In this document: piece after piece, positions 50,637 to 59,182 of the stretch
Layout of the letters: each line of letters opens with the position of its first letter
How positions within the stretch are numbered: position 1 is the first letter of the stretch
NCBI RefSeq assembly: GCF_042665545.1
Contig: NZ_JBHTCM010000025.1
Location: 96,673-160,672, forward strand
Reading direction: 5' to 3'
Length of the DNA stretch: 64,000 nt
Source: Rhodocista pekingensis
GTDB lineage: Bacteria; Pseudomonadota; Alphaproteobacteria; Azospirillales; Azospirillaceae
Program-made: the position numbers and the translations under genes
Notes under the pieces: generated by a model
Database searches by the model: none
Seen by the model: the letters and a program-made list of their open reading frames with translations, nothing else
What the model was told of the DNA's origin: nothing

Positions 50637-51760
50637 CAGCGTCCCCCGAAGCGTCCGGGGGCGAGGTCCGCGGCCGTGACGCCCTCGTCCCGGCAGTCCT
50701 GCGGCAGGGTGCCGTCCAGGATCAGCCCGGCGGCCAGCCGTCCCAGCGCCGGGGCGGTCTGCATCCCGTAGCCGCCCTGTCCGACCAGCCAGAAGAAGCG
50801 GTCCTCCCCCGGGTCGAAGCCCGCGACGGGGGTGCGGTCGGGCGCGAAGGTGCGCAGCCCCGCCCACTTCGCCTTCAGCGTCCGGAACTCCAGGTCCAGC
50901 GCCTCCTGGATGCGCTCGGCGGCGACGGCGATGTCATAATCGTCCGGCTGGGCGTCGCAGGGATCGGACGGGCTTTCGTCCGCAGGGGAGCCGAGCAGGC
51001 GGCCGCTCTCCGGCTTCACGTAGAAGCTCTCGTCCACGTCCATCACCATCGGCCAGCCGGCGGTGTCCAGCCCGGCCGGCGGATCGAACAGGAAGGCGGT
51101 GCGCCGCTTCGGCTCCAGCCCCACGGGGGCGATGCCGGCCAGGGTGGCGACACGGTCGCCCCAGGCGCCGGCGGCATCGACCAGGAGGTCGGCCGCGACC
51201 GTCTCCCCGCCCGTCCGGATGCGCCAGCCGTCCGGCGTGCGCTCGATCGCGTCGGCCGCGCGGCCGGTCAGGACGGCGCCGCCGGCCTCCCGGATCATGC
51301 GGACGAAGCCCTGCATCAGGGCGTGCGCGTCGATGTCGGCGGCGGTCGGATCGTGCAGTGCGCCCAGCAGCCGCTCGCGCCGCAGCCGCGGCACCAGCGC
51401 CACCGCCTGGGCGGGGTCAAGGTGGCGCAGGGTGGGGCCGATCTCCGCGGCGGTGGCGGCCAGGCTCTCCGCCTGGTCGTGCGTGGCGATGAACAGGGTG
51501 CCGCGCGGATGCAGCAGGGGCTGGTCGCAGAACCCCGCCGGGGGTGCCTCGAAGAAGGGCCGGCTGGCGCGGGTCAGGGCCCGGACGGGGGCGTTGCCGT
51601 AGGCTTCGGCGAACAGGGCTGCGGTGCGCCCGGAGGCGTGGTAGCCGGGCTGCGCCTCCGCCTCCAGCACCAGGACGCGCCGCCGCGGCGCCAGAAAGGC
51701 TGCGGCCGACAGCCCGGCGATCCCGGCCCCGATGACGACGATGTCCGCCCGCTGGTCCAT
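50636..51760 (-). CDS. dauA: D-arginine-dehydrogenase-like FAD oxidoreductase
   Basis: A 374-residue DAO-fold flavoenzyme. The FAD motif is VVIGAGIAGLSAA (residues 9-21) with LVLEAEAQPGYHASGRTAALFAEAYG, followed by ASRPFFEAPPAGFCDQPLL, DPTAADIDAHALMQGF, PVGLEPKRRTAFLF and GQGGYGMQTAPALG. This closely follows the Pseudomonas D-arginine dehydrogenase DauA, which oxidises many D-amino acids to imino acids. Precise substrate range is not readable from the sequence. It sits between the cupin gene (6-base gap) and the dipeptidase gene (overlap). Confidence 0.85.
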   Translation of the reverse strand: MDQRADIVVIGAGIAGLSAAAFLAPRRRVLVLEAEAQPGYHASGRTAALFAEAYGNAPVRALTRASRPFFEAPPAGFCDQPLLHPRGTLFIATHDQAESLAATAAEIGPTLRHLDPAQAVALVPRLRRERLLGALHDPTAADIDAHALMQGFVRMIREAGGAVLTGRAADAIERTPDGWRIRTGGETVAADLLVDAAGAWGDRVATLAGIAPVGLEPKRRTAFLFDPPAGLDTAGWPMVMDVDESFYVKPESGRLLGSPADESPSDPCDAQPDDYDIAVAAERIQEALDLEFRTLKAKWAGLRTFAPDRTPVAGFDPGEDRFFWLVGQGGYGMQTAPALGRLAAGLILDGTLPQDCRDEGVTAADLAPGRFGGR

Positions 51761-51766
51761 GGCGTC

Positions 51767-52090
51767 TCAGCTTGCCGGTTCCAGCATGAAATAGACAAGC
51801 CGCATCTCCTCCTGCACGACGGCGACATGAGGCTCCCCCGCCGGGATGACGCTGACCATGCCGCCGCCGATGACGGCGGCCTCGCCGCCGCTTTCCGTCT
51901 CCGCCCGGCCGGACAGGATGACGGACAGCTCATGCCCGGCGTGCAGGGAGGCGCCCGTGTCGGGAATCCGCGCTCCGGCCGGCAGCAGGGCCGTGCCGAT
52001 GCGCAGGCGCCCGCCGCCGGGCAGGTCCAGCACTCCCAGCTCCCGCGTCAGCGCCCCGTCCACCGGGTCGGCGATGGCGAAGGTCCGCAT
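51767..52090 (-). CDS. small cupin-domain protein
   Basis: A 107-residue single-domain cupin. The first cupin motif is GASLHAGHELSVILSGRAE, with a histidine and glutamate in likely metal positions; the second is VSVIPAGEPHVAVVQEE. Small cupins of this kind act as isomerases, as epimerases or as metabolite binders, and the sequence does not tell which. It is embedded between hyuB and the flavoenzyme gene with gaps of 12 and 6 bases. Confidence 0.82.
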   Translation of the reverse strand: MRTFAIADPVDGALTRELGVLDLPGGGRLRIGTALLPAGARIPDTGASLHAGHELSVILSGRAETESGGEAAVIGGGMVSVIPAGEPHVAVVQEEMRLVYFMLEPAS

Positions 52091-52102
52091 GTCCGTCTCT
52101 CC

Positions 52103-53797
52103 TCACTGGCCGCCGGTCTGGCCGCTGGCATGGCCATAATCCCGCGCCGCCTGGGCGGGCGTCAGATAGCCGTCGCGCAGGTCCGCCGCGACGCGCGCCG
52201 GGTCCCGCTCCCGCGGGTCGCCCCAGCCACCGCCGGTGCCGGTGACCAGCCGCACCAGATCGCCCTTTGCCAGCGGCAGGCGTGCCGTCTTGCTGAAGCG
52301 GACGACCTCACCGTCGCCCCTTACCACTTCGGCGAAGTTGGGCGAGCCCTCCTGGCCGCCCTGCATGGCCCAGGGGCGGTGCCGGTAGCGGCCGAAGGTC
52401 GTGGACATGAAGGCGCCGTCGCCCAGCACCCGGTATTCGAGCTGCAACCCCTTGCCGCCGCGGAAGCGGCCGGCGCCGCCATCCTCGGTGTGGAAGCCGA
52501 AGCGCTCGACGCGCACGCCGTAGCGGGCCTCCGTCACCTCCACCGGGATGTTGTAGGTCTCCCCGTTGCCGACGCAGAATTGGCCCTGCTGGCCGTCACC
52601 GTCGCAGGCGGCCCCCCAGCCGCCGGCCAGGGGCTCCACCAGCAGGAAGAAATCGCCGCTGTCGGGGTGCCGGCCGGCGATCACGGTGGCGCAGACCGAC
52701 CCGTAATGCCCCGCCGGCAGCCGGTCGGGCATGTGCGGGGCGAGCGCCTTCCACATCACATCGGCGGCCGAGATCATCGTTTCGTAGTAGATGGAGACGG
52801 GGGCCGGGCGGCTGGCCGTCATCACGGTGCCGTCGGGGCAGATCACCTTCAGCGGCCGGAACACGCCCTCGGTCGCCGGGATCGCCGGGTTGGTCAGGGC
52901 CTTGAACACGGCGCGCACGGCCGACAGCAGGCCGGCGCGGGTGTTGTTGATGGGGCCTGGCGCCTGGGCGGCGCTGCCCGTGAAGTCGGCGATGAACTCG
53001 CTGTCGGTGATGGTGATGGCGACGCGGACCGGGAAGGGGCCGTTGCCCAGCCCGTCATCGTCGACCATGTCCTCCGCCGTGAAGGTGCCCTTGGGCAGCC
53101 GCGCCAGCTCCTGCCGGATCATCGCCTCGCCATGGTCCAGCAGGTGCTCCACCGCGTCGGCCACGCCGGCCGTGCCGTACTTGGCCACCAGATCCAGGAA
53201 GCGCCGCTCGCCAAGCTGAAGCGCGGCGGCCCCGGCCCACATGTCGCCCAGGGTCATGTCCGGCAGGCGCACATTGGCGCGGATCATGTCCACCAGCGCC
53301 TCGTTGATGCGGCCCTGGTCGAACAGGCGGACGGCGGGGAACTGCAAGCCCTCCTGGTAGATCTCCGTCGTGTTCGGGCTGAAGCTGCCGGCGTCCTTGC
53401 CGCCGACCTCCGTCCAGTGCGCCTTGTTGGCGGCCCAGGCCAGCAGCGTGCCCTCATGGAAGATGGGGCGCACCAGCGTCACGTCGGACAGGTGCGTGCC
53501 GCCGCCGCCATAGGGGTCGTTGGTGATGAAGACGTCGCCGGGACTGATGCGGCCGGGGCCGGCGAACTTCTCCTGCACGGAGCGCACGGCGGCATCCAGG
53601 GTGCCGATGAACAGAGGCACGCCGTTGCCCTGGGCGATCAGGCGGCCGGCGGCGTCGGTGATGCCGATGGCATAGTCGAGCGTCTCGTAGATGATCGGGC
53701 TCATGCTGGTGCGCTTGAGCGCCGTGAACATCTCGTCGCCGATGGCGACGAGGGCGTTCTTGATCACCTCACGGGTGAAGCTGTCCGCGGGCTGCAT
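52103..53797 (-). CDS. hyuB: hydantoinase B / oxoprolinase subunit beta
   Basis: A 564-residue HyuB-family subunit: N-terminal REVIKNALVAIGDEMFTALKRTSMSPIIYETLDYAIGITDAAGRLIAQG, then SPGDVFITNDPYGGGGTHLSDVTLVRPIF, and C-terminal ERFGFHTEDGGAGRFRGGKGLQLEYRVL. HyuA and HyuB form an ATP-dependent enzyme for hydantoins, oxoproline, acetophenone or related ring or carbonyl substrates. The gene follows hyuA with only four bases between. Length is normal. Confidence 0.93.
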   Translation of the reverse strand: MQPADSFTREVIKNALVAIGDEMFTALKRTSMSPIIYETLDYAIGITDAAGRLIAQGNGVPLFIGTLDAAVRSVQEKFAGPGRISPGDVFITNDPYGGGGTHLSDVTLVRPIFHEGTLLAWAANKAHWTEVGGKDAGSFSPNTTEIYQEGLQFPAVRLFDQGRINEALVDMIRANVRLPDMTLGDMWAGAAALQLGERRFLDLVAKYGTAGVADAVEHLLDHGEAMIRQELARLPKGTFTAEDMVDDDGLGNGPFPVRVAITITDSEFIADFTGSAAQAPGPINNTRAGLLSAVRAVFKALTNPAIPATEGVFRPLKVICPDGTVMTASRPAPVSIYYETMISAADVMWKALAPHMPDRLPAGHYGSVCATVIAGRHPDSGDFFLLVEPLAGGWGAACDGDGQQGQFCVGNGETYNIPVEVTEARYGVRVERFGFHTEDGGAGRFRGGKGLQLEYRVLGDGAFMSTTFGRYRHRPWAMQGGQEGSPNFAEVVRGDGEVVRFSKTARLPLAKGDLVRLVTGTGGGWGDPRERDPARVAADLRDGYLTPAQAARDYGHASGQTGGQ

Positions 53798-53801
53798 GGG
53801 G

Positions 53802-55883
53802 TCACCTTTCCGGGGCGCCGCCGGCCCGGCGGTCGAGGATGAGATTGCCGTAAGCGTCCACGCTGACGCTCCAGCCGGGGGGGACGACGGCGACGGTGGC
53901 GCCTTCCTCCACCAGCGCCGGACCGGCCAGGGTCATCCCCGGCTCCAGCGCATCGCGGTCGTAGACGGCGGCATCGTGGATGCCGTCCACGTCGTAATCC
54001 ACCCGGCGGGTGCCGGTGCGGGCCGTCTCCACCGCGCGGCCGGTGACGGCGCGGGGCGGCAGGGCCAGCTTGGCGATCTGGCCGACGCCGACCAGATGCG
54101 CGTTCACGACCTCCACCGGTGCGTCCAGCGCGAAGGTGTAGGCCCGGCGGTGCGCGGCGTGGAACGCCTCGACCAGATCGGCGATGGCGGCCGCGTCCAG
54201 CGGGCCGGCGGGCACCGGCACCTTCACCGTATGCTCCTGCCCCAGGTAGCGGGCATCCACATGGCAGGTCAGCAGCACCGTCTCCGGGGCGAACCCGTCG
54301 TCCCCGAAATCCGCGCCGGCCTCCGCCGCCAGCTCGTCGAACAGGGTCTCCAGCTCGGCGGGCGGGGCGGTGTCCAGGCGCAGGATGCGGGTGCGGATGT
54401 AGTCCCGCCGCAGGTCCGACATCAGCATGCCCAGGGCCGAGAAGACGGCGGCATGGACCGGGATCACGACGCGGGGAATGGCAAGCTCGGCCGCAAGCTG
54501 GGCCGCGTGCATGGCGCCGCCGCCGCCGAAGGCGACCAGGGCGAAGTCGCGCGGGTCGTGGCCACGGTTCAGCGAGACCAGCTTCAGCGCGTTCACCATG
54601 TTGGCGTTGGCGATGCGGATGACGCCGCGGGCCGTGGCGACCGCATCGGCACCGAAGGCCGCGCCGACGCGGGTGAAGGCGGCCTCCACGGCCGGCAGGT
54701 CGGGGACGATGGCCCCGCCGGCGAAGCGCCCGGGATTGATCCGGCCGGTCAGCAGGTTGGCGTCTGTCGTCGTCGGCTCGGTGCCGCCGCGGCCATAGGC
54801 GACGGGGCCGGGGCTGGAGCCGGCGCTCTTCGGCCCGACATGCAGCGCACCGCCGGCATCGACCCAGGCGATGCTGCCGCCGCCGTTGCCGATCTCCACG
54901 ATGTCGATGACCGGCGTCTTGATGGCGTAGCCGGGGGTCCGGGGCGTCTGCTCGATCCAGTAGTCGGTGGTGATGCGCGGCTCGCCGCCCTGGATCAGGG
55001 TGCATTTCGCCGTCGTCCCGCCGATGTCCAGCGCGATGACGTCGGGCTCCCCGATCAGGCGGCCGAGCGCCGCCGCGGCCAGCATGCCGCCGACCGGGCC
55101 GGACTCGACCATGGCGATGGGATTGGCGCGGGCCGCGGCCAGGGTGGCGATGCCGCCGTTCGACTGCATCACATAGGCGCGGCCGCGGAAGCCGTCATCC
55201 TCCAGCCGCTGCCGCAGCCTGTCCAGGTAGCGGCCGGCGGCGGGCTTCACATAGGCGGACAGCACGGCCGTGCTGGTCCGCTCGTACTCGCGCCATTCCC
55301 GCGTGACGGCGTGCGACGCGGTGACGGTCACCTCCGGCCACAGCCGCGCGATCTCCGCCGCCACCGCGGCTTCGTGCGCCGGGTTGCGGTAGGCGTGCAG
55401 CAGGCAGACCGCGACGGCCTCCACGCCCGCGGCGCGGAAGTCGTCCAGGATGGCGGGCAGCCCGGACAGGTCCAGCTCCCGCACGACCCGGCCCTTCACG
55501 TCCAGCCGCTCGGGGACTTCCCGGCGCAGGTGCCGCGGCACGAACGGCACCGGCTTGCGGAAGGCGAAGTTGAACAGGTCGGGCCGGTTCGACCGCCCGA
55601 TCTCCAGCACGTCGCGGAAGCCCTCCGTCGTGATCAGCCCGGTGACGACGCCCTTGCGCTCGGTCAGGGCGTTGATGACCACCGTCGTGCCGTGGACGAA
55701 CAGGCCCAGCCCGTCCATCGCCACGTCGGCCGTGCGCATGGCCTCCAGCACCCCCCGTTCGAAGTCCGGAGGCGTGGTATCGACCTTCACCGTGGAGACG
55801 CCGGTGATGGCGCCGTGAGCGTCCTCCCGGCACAGCACCAGATCGGTGAAGGTCCCGCCGACATCGGTCGCGACGCGCATCAT
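53802..55883 (-). CDS. hyuA: hydantoinase A / oxoprolinase subunit alpha (ATP-dependent)
   Basis: A 693-residue HyuA-family ATPase subunit. The phosphate-binding motif MRVATDVGGTFTDLVL is at the N terminus (residues 2-17), FVHGTTVVINALTERKG follows near 65, and the second ATP-binding segment IALDIGGTTAKCTLIQGGE is near 290. The C-terminal region VALPPRAVTGRAVETARTGTRRV is also typical. It activates the ring carbonyl for hydrolysis with HyuB. The operon also encodes a shorter, divergent homologue (59183-60754), so two hydantoinase-type activities may act in turn. Confidence 0.93.
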   Translation of the reverse strand: MMRVATDVGGTFTDLVLCREDAHGAITGVSTVKVDTTPPDFERGVLEAMRTADVAMDGLGLFVHGTTVVINALTERKGVVTGLITTEGFRDVLEIGRSNRPDLFNFAFRKPVPFVPRHLRREVPERLDVKGRVVRELDLSGLPAILDDFRAAGVEAVAVCLLHAYRNPAHEAAVAAEIARLWPEVTVTASHAVTREWREYERTSTAVLSAYVKPAAGRYLDRLRQRLEDDGFRGRAYVMQSNGGIATLAAARANPIAMVESGPVGGMLAAAALGRLIGEPDVIALDIGGTTAKCTLIQGGEPRITTDYWIEQTPRTPGYAIKTPVIDIVEIGNGGGSIAWVDAGGALHVGPKSAGSSPGPVAYGRGGTEPTTTDANLLTGRINPGRFAGGAIVPDLPAVEAAFTRVGAAFGADAVATARGVIRIANANMVNALKLVSLNRGHDPRDFALVAFGGGGAMHAAQLAAELAIPRVVIPVHAAVFSALGMLMSDLRRDYIRTRILRLDTAPPAELETLFDELAAEAGADFGDDGFAPETVLLTCHVDARYLGQEHTVKVPVPAGPLDAAAIADLVEAFHAAHRRAYTFALDAPVEVVNAHLVGVGQIAKLALPPRAVTGRAVETARTGTRRVDYDVDGIHDAAVYDRDALEPGMTLAGPALVEEGATVAVVPPGWSVSVDAYGNLILDRRAGGAPER

Positions 55884-55966
55884 GTGTCCTTGCGGAAGCG
55901 GAAAAGGGGCCCGGCGGCCATGACAGCCGCCGGGACGGGTGCGCTTGTCCGGGTTCCAGCGCGGCC

Positions 55967-58054
55967 TCAGAACCGGACGCGGCCGGTCACGCCGACCTGC
56001 CGCGGCGGGGAGAGCTGGCCCAGATCCTGGCCGGTGGCCGAGCCGGACCAGAAGCCGTCGGCATATTCCGTGAAGAACTGCTTGTTGGTCAGGTTCTTCA
56101 CATAGGCCGTCAGCGACCAGCGCTCGGTCTCCAGCCCGGCGCGCAGGTTCACCAGGGTCACCGGATCGCGGTAGTCGATGTTGTCGGCGTGGAAGTACTG
56201 CTTGCCGCGATACTCGATGTCGGCGCGCAGCAGACCGGACAGCGCGTCGGTGATGGGGAAGCTGTACTGCGTTCCGCCGTTGATCTTCGCCTTGGTGTTG
56301 TTCGGGAGCTGGTTGCCGCGGTAGGCGCGGGTCCCGTCGAAATCCTTGATCTCGCTGTCGGTCACGCCGACGCCGCCGAAGGCGTCCCAGCCCTCTGCCA
56401 GCCGGGCCTGGAACTCAAGCTCGAAGCCCGTCAGCTCGGCATCCTTGACGTTGTCGATGATCTGGGCACCGGCCGTCAGATCGACCCGGAAGATCTGTGC
56501 ATCGTCCAGCTTCGTGTGGAAGGCGGCACCGTTCAGGACCAGGCGGTTGTCCAGGAGCTGCGACTTGAACCCCACCTCGTAGTTCGTGCTGACTTCCTTC
56601 TGGAAGATGCTGGGGTTGACCGTGGGCGCGTTGTACCCGCCGGAGCGGAACCCGGTCGAGAAGGTGGCGTAGGTCATCAGCGACGGCGTCCATTCGTACT
56701 TGGCCGTGACCTTGGGCTGCCACTCGCTGAAGGTCTTGGAACGCACCGCGTTGTTGCGCAGCAGGTCGGTCTGCTCGCGCTCGTCGCTGTCGTAGCGCAG
56801 CGCGCCGGACAGTTCGAAGCGGTCGGTCACGTCGTAGGAGGCCTGGCCGAAGAAGGCATAGGCCAGGTTGTCGTTGGATTCGTCGCCGAAGATGAACAGC
56901 GGTTGCAGGCCGGCGAGCGTGCTGTTGGTGTCCAGGAAGACCGTGGTCCGCAGGTCACGGTCGGTCTGCAGGATGTAGGCGCCGCCGATCCAGCGCAGCG
57001 GCTGGTCGTCGGGCGAGGTCAGGCGCAGTTCCTGGCTCCACATCTCGACCTCCAGGTCCTGGCCCTGGCCGATCGACTGCACGCGGGAGAAGTCCAGGTC
57101 GCCGCGGTAGTTCTCCTTGACCTTGCTGTAGGCGCTGATCGAGGTCAGCGTCGCCGCGCCGAAGTCCCAGTCGAGCTTCAGGCTGAGATCGCCCATGTCG
57201 CGCTCGCTGCGGCCCAGCAGGTTCTCGTCCGGCTTGACGTTCTCGTTGTTGGAGAAGCCCAGGGTCGGGAACTGGCTGTAGAGGACGGCGCCGCCCTCGG
57301 TGTTGGAGATCGAGCCGCGCAGATCGACCGTGACGCTGTCGCTGGCGATCCAGCGCAACTGGGCGCGGCCCGTCTTGTCCTCGTAGAAGTCGGCCTTCTC
57401 GTCCAGGAACCCGTTCGTGATCTGGCCGTCACTGTCGGCATAGGAGCCGGCGGCCCGGAAGAACAGCTTGTCGGCGACGATCGCCCCGCCGGCCGCGGCC
57501 GACAGGGTACGGGTGTTACCCTCGGCATAGCCCGCCTCGGTGTAGCCCTCGAAGTCGTTGCCGGGCTGCCGGGTGATGATGTTGATGGCGCCGCCGATGG
57601 AGTTGCGGCCGTAGAGCGCGCCCTGCGGGCCCTTCAACACCTCGATCCGCTCGATGTCGAAGAGCTGCTGGGTGAGCTGCTTCTGGTTCGCCTGCGGCAC
57701 CCCGTCCACCACGACGGCGACCGAGGGATCGCTGTTGTTGATCTGGGAGATGCCGCGGACCGTGACGAAGCTGTTGCCGACCGTGAAGCTCTGCACGATC
57801 CCGATGTTCGGCGTCAGCGCGATGAAGTCCTGCGGCGTGCGCACGCCCGCATCCTCGATCGCGTCGGCGGAGAAGGCGGTCACCGAGACGGGCACGTCCT
57901 GCAACCGCTCCTCGCGCTTCTGGGCGGTGACGACGATCTCCTCGATGGCAAGGCCGGACTGGGCCGCGGCGGGTGCCGCTGTCAGCCCGGCGAGAAGTGC
58001 CGTCAGGGTGGTCGTCGTGAGCAGGCGGGACGTGAGCTGTGGGGACGTGCGCAA
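55967..58054 (-). CDS. TonB-dependent receptor of the hydantoinase operon
   Basis: A 695-residue receptor. The start is TTG at 58054 with GGAGG six bases upstream on the minus strand. The signal peptide runs to about residue 31 (PAAA-Q), and the TonB box EEIVVTAQKREERLQDVPVSV is followed by a plug with VTVRGISQINNSDPSVAVVVDGV and VLKGPQGALYGRNSIGGAINIITRQP. The barrel ends in VGVTGRVRF with terminal Phe. Its class resembles receptors for iron chelates, but carbohydrate and amino-acid derivatives are also carried by this type. Its place inside a catabolic operon (18 bases after DUF917, 83 before hyuA) implies it imports the operon's substrate. Confidence 0.92.
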   Translation of the reverse strand: MRTSPQLTSRLLTTTTLTALLAGLTAAPAAAQSGLAIEEIVVTAQKREERLQDVPVSVTAFSADAIEDAGVRTPQDFIALTPNIGIVQSFTVGNSFVTVRGISQINNSDPSVAVVVDGVPQANQKQLTQQLFDIERIEVLKGPQGALYGRNSIGGAINIITRQPGNDFEGYTEAGYAEGNTRTLSAAAGGAIVADKLFFRAAGSYADSDGQITNGFLDEKADFYEDKTGRAQLRWIASDSVTVDLRGSISNTEGGAVLYSQFPTLGFSNNENVKPDENLLGRSERDMGDLSLKLDWDFGAATLTSISAYSKVKENYRGDLDFSRVQSIGQGQDLEVEMWSQELRLTSPDDQPLRWIGGAYILQTDRDLRTTVFLDTNSTLAGLQPLFIFGDESNDNLAYAFFGQASYDVTDRFELSGALRYDSDEREQTDLLRNNAVRSKTFSEWQPKVTAKYEWTPSLMTYATFSTGFRSGGYNAPTVNPSIFQKEVSTNYEVGFKSQLLDNRLVLNGAAFHTKLDDAQIFRVDLTAGAQIIDNVKDAELTGFELEFQARLAEGWDAFGGVGVTDSEIKDFDGTRAYRGNQLPNNTKAKINGGTQYSFPITDALSGLLRADIEYRGKQYFHADNIDYRDPVTLVNLRAGLETERWSLTAYVKNLTNKQFFTEYADGFWSGSATGQDLGQLSPPRQVGVTGRVRF

Positions 58055-58072
58055 TGGAGCCTCCGCTTCGCC

Positions 58073-59167
58073 TCAGATGAGGTCTTCTATTGGTTGGAAA
58101 TCCTCTTCGATCCCGAAGCTGCGGGGTCCGAAGCAGGCCAGGGCGGCGGGCGAGCGCATGATCGGGGGCACGCTCGCCCCGATCACCCGGACCCGCTGCC
58201 CGTACTTCAGCGACTCGGTCGTGATCGGTTCCGCCGTCTCACGGTCGAGGATGGTGACGAGGTCGGGCACGATGGCCACCGTCCGGCCGCCACGCCGCGC
58301 CACCAGGTTCTCGTTCTGGAAGAGGATCTCCATGTCCGCGCCGGCGGCGCCGTCGGCGGCGATGCTGCACCGGCCGATGGAGAAGCCGCGGGTCGTCTCC
58401 CGCACCAGATCCACGATCTTGCCGTCGAACAGCACCGCGCAGTGCCGGTAGTAGTCGGTGCCGCGCAGGTAGCCCAGCAGCGCCTCGAACGGGTCGCCGG
58501 CGCGCCGCCCGGCCGCGATGGCCTGCCCGATGCCCAGCGCCAGCGACAGGGTGCCGGGGATGGCGGCCCGCTTCGCCTCCGCCCCGCTCATGGGATAGCA
58601 GGACAGCGCCACGCCGCCGCCCATGTGGATCACCATCAGCCGGGCCATGTCCTCGGCCGACTTGGCGTCGCGGGCGCTGATGACGTTGTACTCGCCGTGT
58701 TCGTTGGCCAGCACCATGGGCGTCGCCGGGATGCCCATGACGTTGAAGGTGACCATCTGGAGTTCGGGGAAGGCGCGGCCCATCCCGTCGGCGTCCACGA
58801 CGGGCAGGCCCCGCTCGGCCGCCAGCTTGACCGGCAGCAGCGAATTGATGCCGCCCATCTCCACCGGCAGGATGGCGGTGGCGGGCCGGCCGGTGTGCTG
58901 CTCCAGCGCCTTCACCGCCAGCCCGACCTCGTCGCCGCCGACCAGCTTCTCCACCATCACCGTGGGCGCCCCCATGATGGCGATGGTGTAGAGATTGGCG
59001 TCGTCCGGCAGGTCCTGGAGCGCCACCACGGGCGGCGCCCCGTGCCGCTCCAGCGCGTGCTGCGCCAGCAGCCGTCCGATATAGGGGTCGCCGCCGCCGC
59101 CGGTGCCCAGGAAGGCGGCGCCGCGGGCGATGTCGTGAAGGGCGGGGATGCTCAGCTCGATCGTCAT
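58073..59167 (-). CDS. DUF917 protein
   Basis: A 364-residue protein of the DUF917 family: GAAFLGTGGGGDPYIGRLL near the N terminus (a nucleotide-binding-like glycine cluster) and EMGGINSLLPVKLAAERGLPVVDADGMGRAFPELQM around residues 105-140. The family almost always pairs with a short HyuA-like protein, as here, where the partner gene ends 15 bases upstream. The two are thought to make a hydantoinase/oxoprolinase-like enzyme, but the reaction is not established. Confidence 0.9.
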   Translation of the reverse strand: MTIELSIPALHDIARGAAFLGTGGGGDPYIGRLLAQHALERHGAPPVVALQDLPDDANLYTIAIMGAPTVMVEKLVGGDEVGLAVKALEQHTGRPATAILPVEMGGINSLLPVKLAAERGLPVVDADGMGRAFPELQMVTFNVMGIPATPMVLANEHGEYNVISARDAKSAEDMARLMVIHMGGGVALSCYPMSGAEAKRAAIPGTLSLALGIGQAIAAGRRAGDPFEALLGYLRGTDYYRHCAVLFDGKIVDLVRETTRGFSIGRCSIAADGAAGADMEILFQNENLVARRGGRTVAIVPDLVTILDRETAEPITTESLKYGQRVRVIGASVPPIMRSPAALACFGPRSFGIEEDFQPIEDLI

Positions 59168-59182
59168 GGCTCTGCCCTTCCT